A DNA stretch of 64,000 nt from GCA-003244245 sp052390495 (GCA_052390495.1 JBQTGW010000002.1:62001-126000), one strand, 5' to 3'. Counted from the first letter of the stretch, positions 1-7,458 are shown. The notes: generated by a model from the sequence alone, not told the origin. Made by a program: numbers and translations.

Positions 1-28
1 TGACGCCGATTGAGATCCGTATTCCTGC

Positions 29-187
29 ATGAGTCCTGCTCTGCCACAGGTCTCCGGCCGACAGATTGTGCGGGCACTGGAAGCGGCCGGATTCGAGTAC
101 AGGTCAACCAAGGGCAGCCACGCGAAGCTCCGGCATCCGGATGGCCGGGTCGTCATCGTCCCGCTCGGCAAGTACGTCGCCGACTGA
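29..187 (+). pseudogene. HicA-like mRNA interferase toxin, C-terminally truncated
   Basis: A 52-residue reading frame starting at ATG 29. It carries the HicA/YcfA core: a helix (SGRQIVRALEAAGFEY), then KGSHAKLRHPDGR, which includes the catalytic-type His of the family, then a VVIVPLGK strand. Family members are usually 60-80 residues and end with a GTLRSILRQAGL-type helix. Here a stop follows KYVAD directly, so that helix is missing. The 3' part overlaps the convergent antitoxin gene ending at 104. No HicB partner is seen next to it. I read it as a truncated, probably inactive toxin; a deliberately short variant cannot be excluded. Confidence 0.55.
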
Positions 188-340
188 CCGCAGGCGAGCC
201 AGCGGCCCGCGATCGGGAAGCGGCCCGAGCACCGCGACCGGCCTGCCGCGATCGGTGATCTCGATGGTCTCGCCACCCTCGGCCAGCCGGAGCAGCTCGC
301 TCGCCCGCTGCCGCAACTCCCGCACCCCCACACTCGTCAT
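104..340 (-). CDS. Phd/YefM-type antitoxin
   Basis: A 78-residue protein starting MTSVGVRELRQRASELLRLA, the standard Phd/YefM N-terminus. GETIEITDRGRPVAVLGPLP follows, which is the dimer and DNA-binding fold of the family. The acidic tail (ERDDDDP) fits the flexible toxin-binding region. The last 28 codons overlap the HicA-like fragment on the other strand, so the true tail may have been replaced. No PIN or RelE/Doc toxin follows on the minus strand, because the window ends there. Family assignment is firm; function as a working antitoxin is not. Confidence 0.75.
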   Translation of the reverse strand: MTSVGVRELRQRASELLRLAEGGETIEITDRGRPVAVLGPLPDRGPLARLRSVGDVLAERDDDDPAIRMPELRVAALG

Positions 341-730
341 GTGCTATTTGTAACACACGCAGAGGTGGTTCGGAGTGGGGTCGAGCTCGCATGGTCACGG
401 CTTGTACGAGGTCGCTCGGTGGCCGTCGACCTGTTAGGTCAACGCCGGAATTTGGCTCTGATCGCTTCGGAATCGACGAAGCGAGCTTCCACGCTGTGAC
501 ACCCCATAGCTCGGCATCGATCCGGGCAACGATCACCGTCGCATCGGTGTAGTCGGTTCGACTACGCCGCACCGTACGTGGACCTTCCTATCGCTGAGGC
601 GCTGGCCGACCTGCTCGTGGAGGGGGATCATCGTGACGACCACGGGCATCAGCGGCTCGGTGGTCTCCAGCTGCCCGCGAATCAGGAACCACGGCTACCT
701 ACCTGTGATCAGCGAAGTAGTATGGATTGT
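341..730. other. Gap without a convincing gene
   Basis: About 390 bp between the divergent Phd gene and the VapB-like gene. It should hold the promoters of both toxin-antitoxin genes. A minus-strand frame covering 341-572 has no recognisable domain. The sequence just before 731 (GATCAGCGAAGTAGTATGG) lacks a strong ribosome-binding site, so the antitoxin start is uncertain between ATG 722 and ATG 731. Confidence 0.4.
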
Positions 731-982
731 ATGGCAAAGAAGCTCACTATCAGCGTGCCCGACGAGGTGGCCGAGGAGGTCCGTACCGCCGTGCGTACCG
801 GGCAGGCTCCGTCAGTGTCCGGATATGTCGTGGCCGCGGTCGAGCACTACCGACAGTCCATGACACTCGACGAGTGGCTCGACCAAGTGGACGCGGAACT
901 CGGGCCACCCTCGGCCGCGGCGTTCGCCCGTATCGACACCCAGCTCGGGCTCGACGAATCACCGCAGCGCAAGCTCGCGTGA
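731..982 (+). CDS. VapB-like antitoxin of a VapBC pair
   Basis: An 83-residue protein. It opens with MAKKLTISVPDEVAEEVR, a ribbon-helix-helix-type strand-helix start, then SVSGYVVAAVEHY and an acidic C-terminal half (DEWLDQVDAELG) of the sort that wraps the toxin. Its TGA stop overlaps the GTG start of the PIN toxin (GTGA at 979-982), so the two are translationally coupled. An ATG three codons upstream (722) is a possible alternative start. By analogy the complex represses its own promoter. Confidence 0.75.
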   Translation: MAKKLTISVPDEVAEEVRTAVRTGQAPSVSGYVVAAVEHYRQSMTLDEWLDQVDAELGPPSAAAFARIDTQLGLDESPQRKLA

Positions 983-1383
983 CTCGGGGCCGGACCGCGG
1001 TCCGGGGATTGACCCTGGACGCCGGTGCGCTCATCGCGATCGACCGCGGTGATGAGGACATCAGAGCCCTGCTGCGACGGGCTCGCGCGCATGAATGGCC
1101 CATCGTCATTCCGGCGGGTGCACTGGCCCAGGCATGGCGGGGAGGCAGCCGACAGGCTCGGCTCGCCGACTTCCTCCGGGCCCGACGCGACAGACCCACG
1201 CTGCACCCACTGGACGCAGCAGTGGCGCGGACCGCTGGTGAGCTGTGCGGGCGGACCGGCACGACCGACGTCATCGATGCGAGCGTCGTGCTCTGCGCCC
1301 GAAGCCACGGATACCACGCTGTCACCAGCGATCCCGGTGATCTTATACGTCTGGATGGCACTGTCCCTTTGGTGATCGTCTGA
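979..1383 (+). CDS. VapC-type PIN-domain ribonuclease toxin
   Basis: A 134-residue PIN protein. LTLDAGALIAIDRGD supplies the first catalytic Asp. The middle acidic position falls in the PAGALAQAWRGG region, which normally carries a Glu in this family. TTDVIDASVVLCARSHG supplies the third Asp pair, and AVTSDPGDL the last one. The protein has the usual VapC length. It starts at GTG 979 inside the antitoxin stop. VapC proteins cut tRNA or rRNA; the target here is unknown. The pair looks intact, in contrast to the broken systems on both sides. Confidence 0.8.
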   Translation: MTRGRTAVRGLTLDAGALIAIDRGDEDIRALLRRARAHEWPIVIPAGALAQAWRGGSRQARLADFLRARRDRPTLHPLDAAVARTAGELCGRTGTTDVIDASVVLCARSHGYHAVTSDPGDLIRLDGTVPLVIV

Positions 1384-1465
1384 GTGTCCGTAGGCCATTG
1401 CCTGAGGTCCCGCACTTCAGACTGTTGCGGCTGATCCGGGCGCCGTTGAGGATCAAGCCGGAGGT

Positions 1466-1893
1466 GTGGCAGGTCTGTACTCTTACGTCAAGGCCCTGGT
1501 CACCTACCGCTCCCTGGCGCTCGCCGATCACAGGGAGCTACCCACCCTGGATGAGCTGGGTGAGCAGATCGACGCCGCCAAGCAGGCGTGGTTCACCTCA
1601 CCGAGTAAATTCAGCGACGCCCTGCGAGTGCTGCCTGACCTGATCGTCGACAGCGAACGAGCCGTGCATGAACACGACCGCTCCTTGCAAGCCTGCCGCC
1701 AGATCTCCGAGCTGTACCAACTGACCCGGCCGTGCTGAAGCACCTCGGGTAGGTTGACCTGGGTGGCGTGGTGTCCGATCGGGCCATGCGCTATGCGGAA
1801 GAAACCGAAGATCCGCTCCTGATCGCGGCAGCCACGTGGAGCCTGGCGCATTCCCTGCTCTCGGACGACATGCCTGCCAGCCGTCGTATGCCA
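1466..1893 (+). pseudogene. Fragment of an XRE-type regulator with TPR-like helices
   Basis: The translation YVKALVTYRSLALADHREL...FTSPSKFSDAL...ERAVHEHDRSLQACRQISELYQLTRP is the middle helical repeat region of a common actinobacterial DNA-binding regulator. After about 1731 the frame shifts by one and continues as VLKHLG, a TAG stop near 1767, then SDRAMRYAEETEDPLLIAAATW and AHSLLSDDMPA. Similarity ends near 1893 at a change to AT-richer DNA. The helix-turn-helix part is absent. So the fragment lacks both ends and has a frameshift and a stop. Confidence 0.7.
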
Positions 1894-2030
1894 GCGAAGT
1901 CCGATTGTGCGTACTTAAGAGCAAATTTTTGTCATCGGGTGATCGCTGATTGTGTTGATCTTGTGGCTCCGGGTGGCACGCCGTTGAATTGAGTCGGCAC
2001 CCGAACGCCCTGCTCAGCGTTAACGAGCCG

Positions 2031-2260
2031 CTAGGGGTCGAGGTCGATGCGGACCGTGAGCAGCTCGGTGCCCAGCCAGAACGTGTCACCGTCCACCCCG
2101 TTCCCGACCGGGGTCCGTCGGGGCAGGCCAGATTTGCGGCCGATCGTTTCAATGATCGCGTAGCTCGGCGGCGCAAGCCGCAGGGCGACAGCAGCCTTGA
2201 CGATCGGGTTGACGACGTCCGGCCGCCCGAAAACGACGACGATGAATTCCCCGAGCCGTT
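2031..2260 (-). pseudogene. Deazaflavin (F420)-dependent nitroreductase family, C-terminal fragment
   Basis: The minus strand reads EFIVVVFGRPDVVNPIVKA, then LAPPSYAIIETIGRKSGLPR and RTPVGNGVDGDTFWLGTE, ending in a TAG at 2031-2033. The IETIGRKSGLPRRTPVG segment is diagnostic of the Ddn/nitroreductase family (PF04075-type). About half of a normal protein is missing, and the tail after FWLGTE is not family-like. The upstream side runs into the VapC locus. It looks like a stranded gene fragment brought in by rearrangement. Confidence 0.65.
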
Positions 2261-2327
2261 GCCATTGGCGGTGGGGCAGGAGGCTCCGTCGGTGACGCTG
2301 GCCCGGTTGCGCCGCGATGAGCGATGA
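2250..2327 (+). pseudogene. C-terminal stub of a Phd-type antitoxin upstream of VapC
   Basis: The plus-strand reading frame into the VapC start ends EPLPLAVGQEAPSVTLARLRRDER. This resembles the acidic, toxin-binding tail of Phd antitoxins that pair with this VapC class. It overlaps the VapC start codon by 11 bp. The expected N-terminal DNA-binding half (VGVRELR-type) is absent: upstream the same frame is simply the reverse complement of the nitroreductase remnant. This is inferred from context, without an alignment. Confidence 0.4.
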
Positions 2328-2718
2328 GCGGGTCAGTTACCTGGACTCGTCGGCGATCGTGAAGCTTGCGGTGGCCGAGCCCGAGTCCGCTGCTCTCCGA
2401 CGGTATCTACGCCGCCGCAGGCCCTATGTGACCAGCGCACTCGCCCGCACCGAGGTGGTTCGGGCACTGCTGCCCGCCGGACCCGCCGCGGTGCGCCGGG
2501 GCCACGAGGTGCTGGCCCGGTTCGAGCTGATCCGGATCAACGACCGGGTGCTCAGTGCGGCCGGGGCACTGCTCCCGACCGAGCTACGACCGCTGGACGC
2601 TATTCACCTCGCCACCGCGCGTTTACTCGGCGCGGATCTTGCCCGGTTGGTGACCTATGACGAGCGGATGGCCGAGGCCGCCCGCTCGATGGATTGGACA
2701 GTCGCGGCGCCAGCCTGA
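2317..2718 (+). CDS. VapC-type PIN-domain ribonuclease toxin
   Basis: A 133-residue PIN protein. YLDSSAIVKLAVAEPES carries the first Asp and nearby Lys, YVTSALARTEVVRAL the conserved Glu, ELRPLDAIHLATARLLG the third Asp, and LVTYDERMAEAA the last Asp. All four acidic positions of an active PIN nuclease are present. The start overlaps the tail of a decapitated antitoxin frame. If no other antitoxin exists, the toxin would be unprotected, so it is either silent, neutralised in trans, or the antitoxin stub suffices. Confidence 0.85.
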   Translation: MSDERVSYLDSSAIVKLAVAEPESAALRRYLRRRRPYVTSALARTEVVRALLPAGPAAVRRGHEVLARFELIRINDRVLSAAGALLPTELRPLDAIHLATARLLGADLARLVTYDERMAEAARSMDWTVAAPA

Positions 2719-2818
2719 GGTTCCACGGCTCGCGCCGGGCGCGGACGTCAGGCTGCCAGCTCCTGGCCGGTGATCGCGTCCAGCCCAGTCGTCCGGCAGG
2801 GACTCGGCCCGCAGTGGC

Positions 2819-3088
2819 TTACCCGTCACACTGAGCGATGCTGTGACGATCTCCCGTTCCTCGAAACGTGTCAGAACGTTTCATGGAGTCGCCACCTTGC
2901 GGGGGCGACGTTGGCTCATGGTCTGAGTCTTTCCCGTGGCGGTACCCGGTGCCGCCGGTGGCGGTCTGATGTGGGTTTCCAGTGGGCCGTTTCACCTCGG
3001 GGCGTAACTCGCCCAGGAGAGTCTGGTCCGCGAGCGCGGCCAGGTTCAGCGCGGCGTTGAGGTCCCGGTCCAGCCGGGTGCGACGTGC
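2819..3088 (-). pseudogene. C-terminal remnant of a TnpB (IS200/IS605-family) nuclease
   Basis: The minus strand reads RTRLDRDLNAALNLAALADQ and then a long basic, Gly-rich tail to a TAA at 2819-2821. The DRDxNAAxNLA block is the RuvC-III motif with the last catalytic Asp of TnpB. This tail length and composition are typical of actinobacterial TnpB. Everything upstream (RuvC-I, RuvC-II, zinc ribbon) is gone. It is joined directly to the start of another gene at about 3088. The DNA downstream of the stop (below 2819) is where a right end and omega-RNA scaffold would lie; I cannot recognise either. Confidence 0.6.
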
Positions 3089-3147
3089 GGGGTGAGCCGC
3101 CCCAGCGACGCGATGTAGGTCTCGAACGTCGGAATGGATGCGGTCAT
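3089..3147 (-). pseudogene. Truncated start of a gene coupled to the D12 methylase
   Basis: The ATG at 3147 overlaps the methylase stop (ATGA, 3144-3147). It opens a frame reading MTASIPTFETYIASLGRLTP, after which the sequence becomes TnpB remnant DNA. Such tight coupling behind a Dam-like methylase is the usual place for a restriction endonuclease or other modification-system partner. Only about 20 codons survive, too few to name a family. Confidence 0.4.
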
Positions 3148-4217
3148 CGTCCGATGAACAGGTACTCGGAGACCTCGCGGCGCTGCGCGGTCGCGTGCGT
3201 GCCGAACGAGTAGCGGTGGTCCATGTTGCGGACCTCGACAGAGCCCTTCACCTCGCGGAGCACGGCTTCGATCGTCTCCGCGTCGGGCACGGCGTTCGAC
3301 GAGTAGGACAGCACGATCGTCGAGTCCTTGAACTGCTTGAACGTCTCGCGCAGGGCTTGGGTGACGGTGTGCTTGTAGGAGAACGGCGTGTAGCGCTTCG
3401 CGAGCTTCTTCGTCTTGGTATGCTCCATGATCTCCTGGCTGCGCCAGTAAACCGACAGGCCCTCCAGGAAGTGGTAGCGCTTGATGTAGCAGTTGTCGTC
3501 GCGCCGGGGGGCGTAGGGCGGATCGAGGTAGACCACGTCGAACTGGCCGCCGACCGCAGTGATCTCCCCGCACAGCGCCCGCGAGGGTTGGCCGCTGTCG
3601 AACACCACGGCGTTGTACTCGGCGGCCCGCTCGCGGAAGTGCTCGCGCATCGGCAGCCATAGGTCCCGGCGGCCGTCGTCGTAGCGGCGGTCGGTGAAAG
3701 TGAACACCCCGCGCGGCTGCTTGCGGGCCGCGCTCAGCACGAGCGCGGAGATCGCCAGGGCTCGCTTCGCTCCGGCCATCTGGTCGATGTGCGACCACGC
3801 CGAGTCCAGGAACGCCCGGTCGTCGGCATTGAAGTAGAGCCCGTCGAACTTGGAACGGATGAAGTCGCGGTCATCGGCGGGCGGTCCGCAGATTGCGTCG
3901 ATCTCGTCGGCCGTCAGCAGCTCGGACAGGTTCTCGACGGTGGCGGCGGCAATGATCGACGGGAAGTTCAGGAAGTCGTTGGTGGTGACCTGGTAACCCA
4001 ACGCCTTGAGCGCGTAGCCGACGACCCCGCTGCCGGAGAACGCGTCGAGCGCCGTCGTGCCGCCGATCTCGGCGAACGTCTCGGCGAGCTGCGGCACTAG
4101 CTTGTACTTGGACCCCATGTAGCGCAGTCGGGGGAACGCCGCCGCGCGCGTGATCGCGCCGCCGACGCTGGCCGTGACCGACGGTAGGTCCACTGCTGCA
4201 GGTCCACTGCTGCGCAC
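3144..4217 (-). CDS. D12-class DNA adenine-N6 methyltransferase
   Basis: A 357-residue protein with the D12 (Dam-like) layout. RLRYMGSKYKL near residue 32 and LDAFSGSGVVGYALKALG form the AdoMet pocket. FDVVYLDPPYAPRRDD near residue 220 is catalytic motif IV (DPPY). A central helical target-recognition region lies between them. It would methylate adenine in a short DNA site. No intact endonuclease is present: the next gene in the operon survives only as a 20-codon stub. The ATG at 4217 sits in a 14-bp tandem repeat (CAGCAGTGGACCTG-like); no better start lies before RYMGSKY. It may now act as an orphan epigenetic methylase. Confidence 0.85.
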   Translation of the reverse strand: MRSSGPAAVDLPSVTASVGGAITRAAAFPRLRYMGSKYKLVPQLAETFAEIGGTTALDAFSGSGVVGYALKALGYQVTTNDFLNFPSIIAAATVENLSELLTADEIDAICGPPADDRDFIRSKFDGLYFNADDRAFLDSAWSHIDQMAGAKRALAISALVLSAARKQPRGVFTFTDRRYDDGRRDLWLPMREHFRERAAEYNAVVFDSGQPSRALCGEITAVGGQFDVVYLDPPYAPRRDDNCYIKRYHFLEGLSVYWRSQEIMEHTKTKKLAKRYTPFSYKHTVTQALRETFKQFKDSTIVLSYSSNAVPDAETIEAVLREVKGSVEVRNMDHRYSFGTHATAQRREVSEYLFIGR

Positions 4218-4506
4218 GCGGTCATCTCGACATCTTGTCCTACGCCGCGGGTGCGGGGTGGGACGGGCTGTAACTCGGGCATGTCACTCCAACCTGATCA
4301 CTACCGAGCCCCACCGACACGATCGCCCGACGAGGTGGGCGAGTCTGGAGGTTGTCCACAGGGCATCACTATCGGGCTGTCACGACAGGTGGTGCCGCCC
4401 TGCCTCGTTGCTGATCGCGTGCAGCGCGTGTACGGCGGCGCGGCGGTGGCGCTGGCCTAGCGCCTCCGGTGGGTAGGTTGGCTACCGGAGGCGCGCTGGG
4501 TTGGGA
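4218..4506. other. Intergenic gap with one perfect DnaA-box-like site
   Basis: No convincing gene is seen. TTGTCCACA, the actinobacterial DnaA-box consensus, occurs once near 4353. The right end of the gap holds the hairpin described separately. The promoter of the methylase gene should lie just above 4217. Confidence 0.3.
4461..4493 (-). terminator. Hairpin terminator after the DUF397 gene
   Basis: CGCCTCCGGT at 4461-4470 pairs with ACCGGAGGCG at 4484-4493, a perfect 10-bp GC-rich stem with a 13-nt loop. It lies 14 bp past the stop of the minus-strand DUF397 gene. No U-tract follows, as is usual in actinobacteria. Confidence 0.6.
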
Positions 4507-4698
4507 TCAGCTAAAGGCGCCGTCGCGGAGGCTGGTGGTGAAGGCGGTCCAGGCGCTGGGGGTGACGATCAGGGCTGGGCCGGTGGGGTCCTTGGAGTCG
4601 CGGACGGCGCGGGCGCTGCCGGGCAGGTCGGCGACCTCCACGCAGGCGCTGCCGCCACCACCGCTGTAGCTGCTCTTTCGCCACCTGGGGCGTTCCAT
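4507..4698 (-). CDS. DUF397 domain protein
   Basis: A 63-residue protein with the DUF397 signature: WRKSSYSGGGGSACVEVADL, then AVRDSKDPTGPALIVTPSAW and TAFTTSLRDG. In actinobacteria these small proteins are encoded next to XRE/DUF5753 regulators and act with them in development and antibiotic control (the BldB/WhiJ type of locus). The ATG at 4698 directly follows the TAG of the regulator (4699-4701), so the pair is co-translated. Its biochemical role is not established. Confidence 0.9.
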   Translation of the reverse strand: MERPRWRKSSYSGGGGSACVEVADLPGSARAVRDSKDPTGPALIVTPSAWTAFTTSLRDGAFS

Positions 4699-5547
4699 CT
4701 AGGACCTCCTTCGGACCTCCTTGAGGAGCTTAACCGTATCAGCCTCGCCCAGCGAGAGGCCGATGAGGCGTTCGAAAGTACGGACATACCGCTTGATCTC
4801 GCTCGGCTGTTCCAGGTAGAGCGCCCCACCGTCGAGGTCGAGGTAGACGGTGTTCATCGGCTCCTCGGGGAACCGCAGTGCGTGGAAGGCGCCGAACATG
4901 CCGGGGTGGGCACCGGCGGAGAACGGGAGTAGCTGCACCATGACGTTGGGCAGCTCCGCCGCCTCGATGAGCCTCGTGAGCTGCCCGCGCATCACGTCCG
5001 GACCGCCGACCTCACGCCGCAGGGCGGCCTCGTTGATCACGGTTCGCAGGATCAGCGGCTCGTCACCGGTAAGCCGCTGCTGGCGAGCGGCCCGGAGCTC
5101 CACAAACTTCTTGACTTCGGTGGCGTCGGTCGGGTTCATGGCGATGGTGATCGCCTCGGTGTATTCGGGGGTCTGGAGCAGGCCGGGGATGAACTCGGCC
5201 TCGTAGTTCCACACCTCGGCGGCCACGGTCTCCATGCCGACGTAGTTGGCGAACCACTTCGGCACGGTGTTGCCGTAGTCGGCCCACCAGCCGCGCTGGT
5301 CGGACTCCTTGCGGAGCTGGTGCAGGGCGTCGGTGTGCGGGGAGCCCACCTCGTAGAGCTGGAGCAGCAGCTTGAGGTAAGCCTGGCTGACCCGCTGCTT
5401 GCCGTTCTCCATCTTGCTGATGCTGGTGGCGGGAATGCCGAGCCAGTCACCAGCCTCGTCCTGGTTCTTGCCGGCCGTCTCGCGCAGGCGCCGCAGCTCC
5501 ATGCCGAGCTGCCGGCGTCGCACCGTCGGGCTGGGACCTTCCACCAT
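4699..5547 (-). CDS. XRE-family regulator with DUF5753 sensor domain
   Basis: A 282-residue protein. Residues about 10-65 form an XRE helix-turn-helix (LGMELRRLRETAGKNQDEAG, then IPATSISKMENGK). Residues from about 95 onward form DUF5753 (NYEAEFIPGLLQTPEYTEA, PNVMVQLLPFSAGAHPGM, VYLDLDGGALYLE). I chose ATG 5547 because GGAGGA lies just upstream; a longer frame to 5637 lacks this. It is paired with DUF397 directly downstream. The divergent gap to 5795 carries inverted repeats suited to autoregulation. Confidence 0.9.
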   Translation of the reverse strand: MVEGPSPTVRRRQLGMELRRLRETAGKNQDEAGDWLGIPATSISKMENGKQRVSQAYLKLLLQLYEVGSPHTDALHQLRKESDQRGWWADYGNTVPKWFANYVGMETVAAEVWNYEAEFIPGLLQTPEYTEAITIAMNPTDATEVKKFVELRAARQQRLTGDEPLILRTVINEAALRREVGGPDVMRGQLTRLIEAAELPNVMVQLLPFSAGAHPGMFGAFHALRFPEEPMNTVYLDLDGGALYLEQPSEIKRYVRTFERLIGLSLGEADTVKLLKEVRRRS

Positions 5548-5630
5548 GGCTTCCTCCGTGAACGGGTGGCGCACAGTCTGCACCCCACCGACCTGCTGCC
5601 TGACAGCACCCTGTGTTTGCCTCTTGCCAT

Positions 5631-5686
5631 TGAGCATCTGCTCATCATAATCTCACCGCGGGCAGATGATTCATGTTATCTGCTCA
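5631..5686. promoter_or_regulatory. Probable operator repeats in a divergent promoter
   Basis: TGAGCA-TC-TGCTCA at 5631-5644 is a perfect inverted repeat. ATCTGCTCA recurs at 5678-5686, where its left partner GGCAGAT at 5661-5667 makes a second, longer-spaced inverted repeat. Both lie between the XRE regulator (minus, start 5547) and the small gene at 5795 (plus), so the XRE protein is the obvious candidate ligand. Confidence 0.5.
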
Positions 5687-5794
5687 CGTCGCCAGGAGTG
5701 GCACCCCCCTCCCACTCCCCGGAATGGCGACGTAGCCGCCCGGCCCGTGCCCCCAATCCAGGCCGGGCGGCGCTCCCCAGCGAGAGGAGACCGC

Positions 5795-6016
5795 GTGCTG
5801 ACCCCTGAACCGCCCATCAGCCAGACCCAGAAGACCCGTTGCGCCGTCGAGGGCCGGCTGGTCAACGGCGGCGGGGCCTGCACCGTGGTCCTCATCCGCG
5901 AGGGCACCGACTGGCTGTTCTACCCCCATGGCGTCACCGGCCTGGCCGTACACCTCACCGGCCCCAGCGCCACCAAGGTGGCCCGGACCATCCTCGACGA
6001 AGACCGGTGCACCTGA
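5795..6016 (+). CDS. Small protein of unknown function beside the XRE-DUF397 pair
   Basis: A 73-residue protein from GTG 5795, preceded by GAGAGGAGA. It reads RCAVEGRLVNGGGACTVVLI, then TDWLFYPHGVTGLAVHLTG and ATKVARTILDE. There is no signal peptide or membrane segment; the pattern suggests a small beta-rich fold. I do not recognise a named family. It lies divergent from the XRE regulator and is probably controlled by the inverted repeats at 5631-5686. Confidence 0.6.
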   Translation: MLTPEPPISQTQKTRCAVEGRLVNGGGACTVVLIREGTDWLFYPHGVTGLAVHLTGPSATKVARTILDEDRCT

Positions 6017-6091
6017 CGGCATCGTTCATGCGGAGCGGACATCAGGGGTGAACGTCATCGAGCGGTCTTAGCCAGCCGGAGCATCGTCCGG

Positions 6092-6430
6092 TTACTGCCC
6101 CGAAGCCCGCAGGCCGAGGAGGACTGCCCGCAGCTCGGCGACACGACCGATACTGACACGCCAGAGGAGCAACGCGTCGAGCTGGCTTAATGATTGGTGC
6201 GCGAGCCGATCACGAAATCTGATCGGCGACGACAAGGGCTCCTGGCGAGCCGGTAACTGGGCAACGCGGACGTAGTCCTTCAAAGCGCTTCCGACCGCAA
6301 TCCAGCACAACGCCAGTGCTCGCTGCCGGTCCAGACTCGCCGCGAACTCGTCGTAACCGTAACCCACGAGGGTGTCGATCTCGTCGAGCGCTTCCAGAGC
6401 GAACCCGAGCAGCTCGACGGACTCGTTCAC
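6092..6430 (-). CDS. HepT-like toxin (DUF86-type) of a HepT/MNT pair
   Basis: A 112-residue all-helical protein. ALCWIAVGSALKDYVRV and SSPIRFRDRLAHQSLSQLD match the HepT/DUF86 core. RDRLAH is the R-x4-6-H ribonuclease motif (R-D-R-L-A-H). The usual Tyr after the motif, target of AMPylation by the MNT antitoxin, is not obvious (HQS in place of HGY). The start overlaps the stop of the MNT-like gene (6427-6430), the normal order antitoxin then toxin. Confidence 0.65.
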   Translation of the reverse strand: MNESVELLGFALEALDEIDTLVGYGYDEFAASLDRQRALALCWIAVGSALKDYVRVAQLPARQEPLSSPIRFRDRLAHQSLSQLDALLLWRVSIGRVAELRAVLLGLRASGQ

Positions 6431-6795
6431 GCCGCGGCGTCACCCTGCCGCAGTGGCCTGCGTGGCCGCGCCCCCAGTGCCCCGCTGGACACTACCCGCA
6501 CCCTCGCGCGAAGCAGGCTCTCCAGTTCCAGCTCGAACCGCACCAGATCGAAGTAGTCGCGATCGGCGCCCGCGGTCACCACCAGCTCGCCGCCATGCTG
6601 GCCGAGCTCTACCGCACTAAGACCATGGTGTGCCGCGAGTGTCTCGACGAGCTCGGCAGCCCGGCGGAACATCTCATCGTCAGCCAATGGCAGATCCACC
6701 CCGCCATCATCCCTGATCTGCGCCCGAGCGTCGAGTATGGGCAACGATCCAGCGAGACAGGCATCCAGTTCGTCGATCTTGGCATGACGGCTCAA
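6427..6795 (-). CDS. MNT-type antitoxin-like protein lacking the nucleotidyltransferase motif
   Basis: A 122-residue protein. The end, ELVVTAGADRDYFDLVRFEL then ELESLLRARVRVVSSGAL, is typical of minimal nucleotidyltransferase (MNT) antitoxins. The start, DEMFRRAAELVETLAAHHGL, matches the helix before the active site. The active-site stretch GSxARG...DSDID should lie between them, but the sequence runs SAVELGQHGGELVV. About ten residues, including the metal-binding Asp pair, are missing. It can therefore hardly AMPylate HepT, though it might still bind it. Confidence 0.55.
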   Translation of the reverse strand: MSRHAKIDELDACLAGSLPILDARAQIRDDGGVDLPLADDEMFRRAAELVETLAAHHGLSAVELGQHGGELVVTAGADRDYFDLVRFELELESLLRARVRVVSSGALGARPRRPLRQGDAAA

Positions 6796-6837
6796 CCACG
6801 CTCAAGGCGGTCATCGAGGAGAAATTCGGATCGGGGA

Positions 6838-7458
6838 TCATGTCCGCGATCGATTCACGATGGACGTCGACAGGCTCTTAGCCTGGCTGGGTGGACGCGT
6901 CGCCACTGCCAGGGCGGCGAGGTCGAGCGTGACCGCGAACGGCTCGGAGAGCACGAGCAGGGAACCCGGGTCGGCCCGCGCCACCTCAACGTAACGGCCC
7001 CGCCGCAGCCGGTAAACAACAGCGCTCGGACCCGCCTCGCCCAGCTCGATCCGCAGGTAGTGCGGGATACCGGCCTGCGCATAGAGCTGCGGCTTGACCA
7101 CCCGGTCGGCCACCACATTACCCGGGCTGGCGATCTCTACGACCAGGATCACATCCGCCGCGTCGTAGACCGCCAGGTCGAGCCCAGGAACCGTGATCAC
7201 AGCCAGATCGGGGATCAAGATCTTGCCGGGACCCACCCGGACGTTGATCGCCTCCAGCACCTCCAGCCCCACCGGGACCGCGGCATCAAGTGCCGCCCAG
7301 AACCGGGAAGAAAACCGCTGGTGCCTGCCCCGTGCACTCGGGCTCACCAGCAGAGCCCCGTCCAACAGCTCGACCCGCCGATCCACCGGCAAGGCCAGGA
7401 ACTCCTCCTCAGTCCACGGACCGACATGCTCGAACACTTCCGGAACGGGCGCGGCCAT
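6838..7458 (-). CDS. Uma2-family putative endonuclease (DUF820)
   Basis: A 206-residue protein of the Uma2 restriction-endonuclease-like fold. WTEEEFLALPVDRRVELLDG near the start, ILIPDLAVI with the catalytic-type Asp, LVVEIASPGN with the Glu, and RVVKPQLYAQAGIPHYLRIE with the Lys give the PD-(D/E)xK layout. ATG 7458 is preceded by GGAGGTGAT, a strong ribosome-binding site, so the longer frame to 7569 is not used. Uma2 proteins are numerous in actinobacteria and their role is unknown. Confidence 0.85.
   Translation of the reverse strand: MAAPVPEVFEHVGPWTEEEFLALPVDRRVELLDGALLVSPSARGRHQRFSSRFWAALDAAVPVGLEVLEAINVRVGPGKILIPDLAVITVPGLDLAVYDAADVILVVEIASPGNVVADRVVKPQLYAQAGIPHYLRIELGEAGPSAVVYRLRRGRYVEVARADPGSLLVLSEPFAVTLDLAALAVATRPPSQAKSLSTSIVNRSRT

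Noticed and set aside
1989..2249. N-terminal part of the plus-strand frame leading into VapC
   Set aside because: It is the reverse complement of a recognisable nitroreductase fragment, so not a real antitoxin N-terminus.
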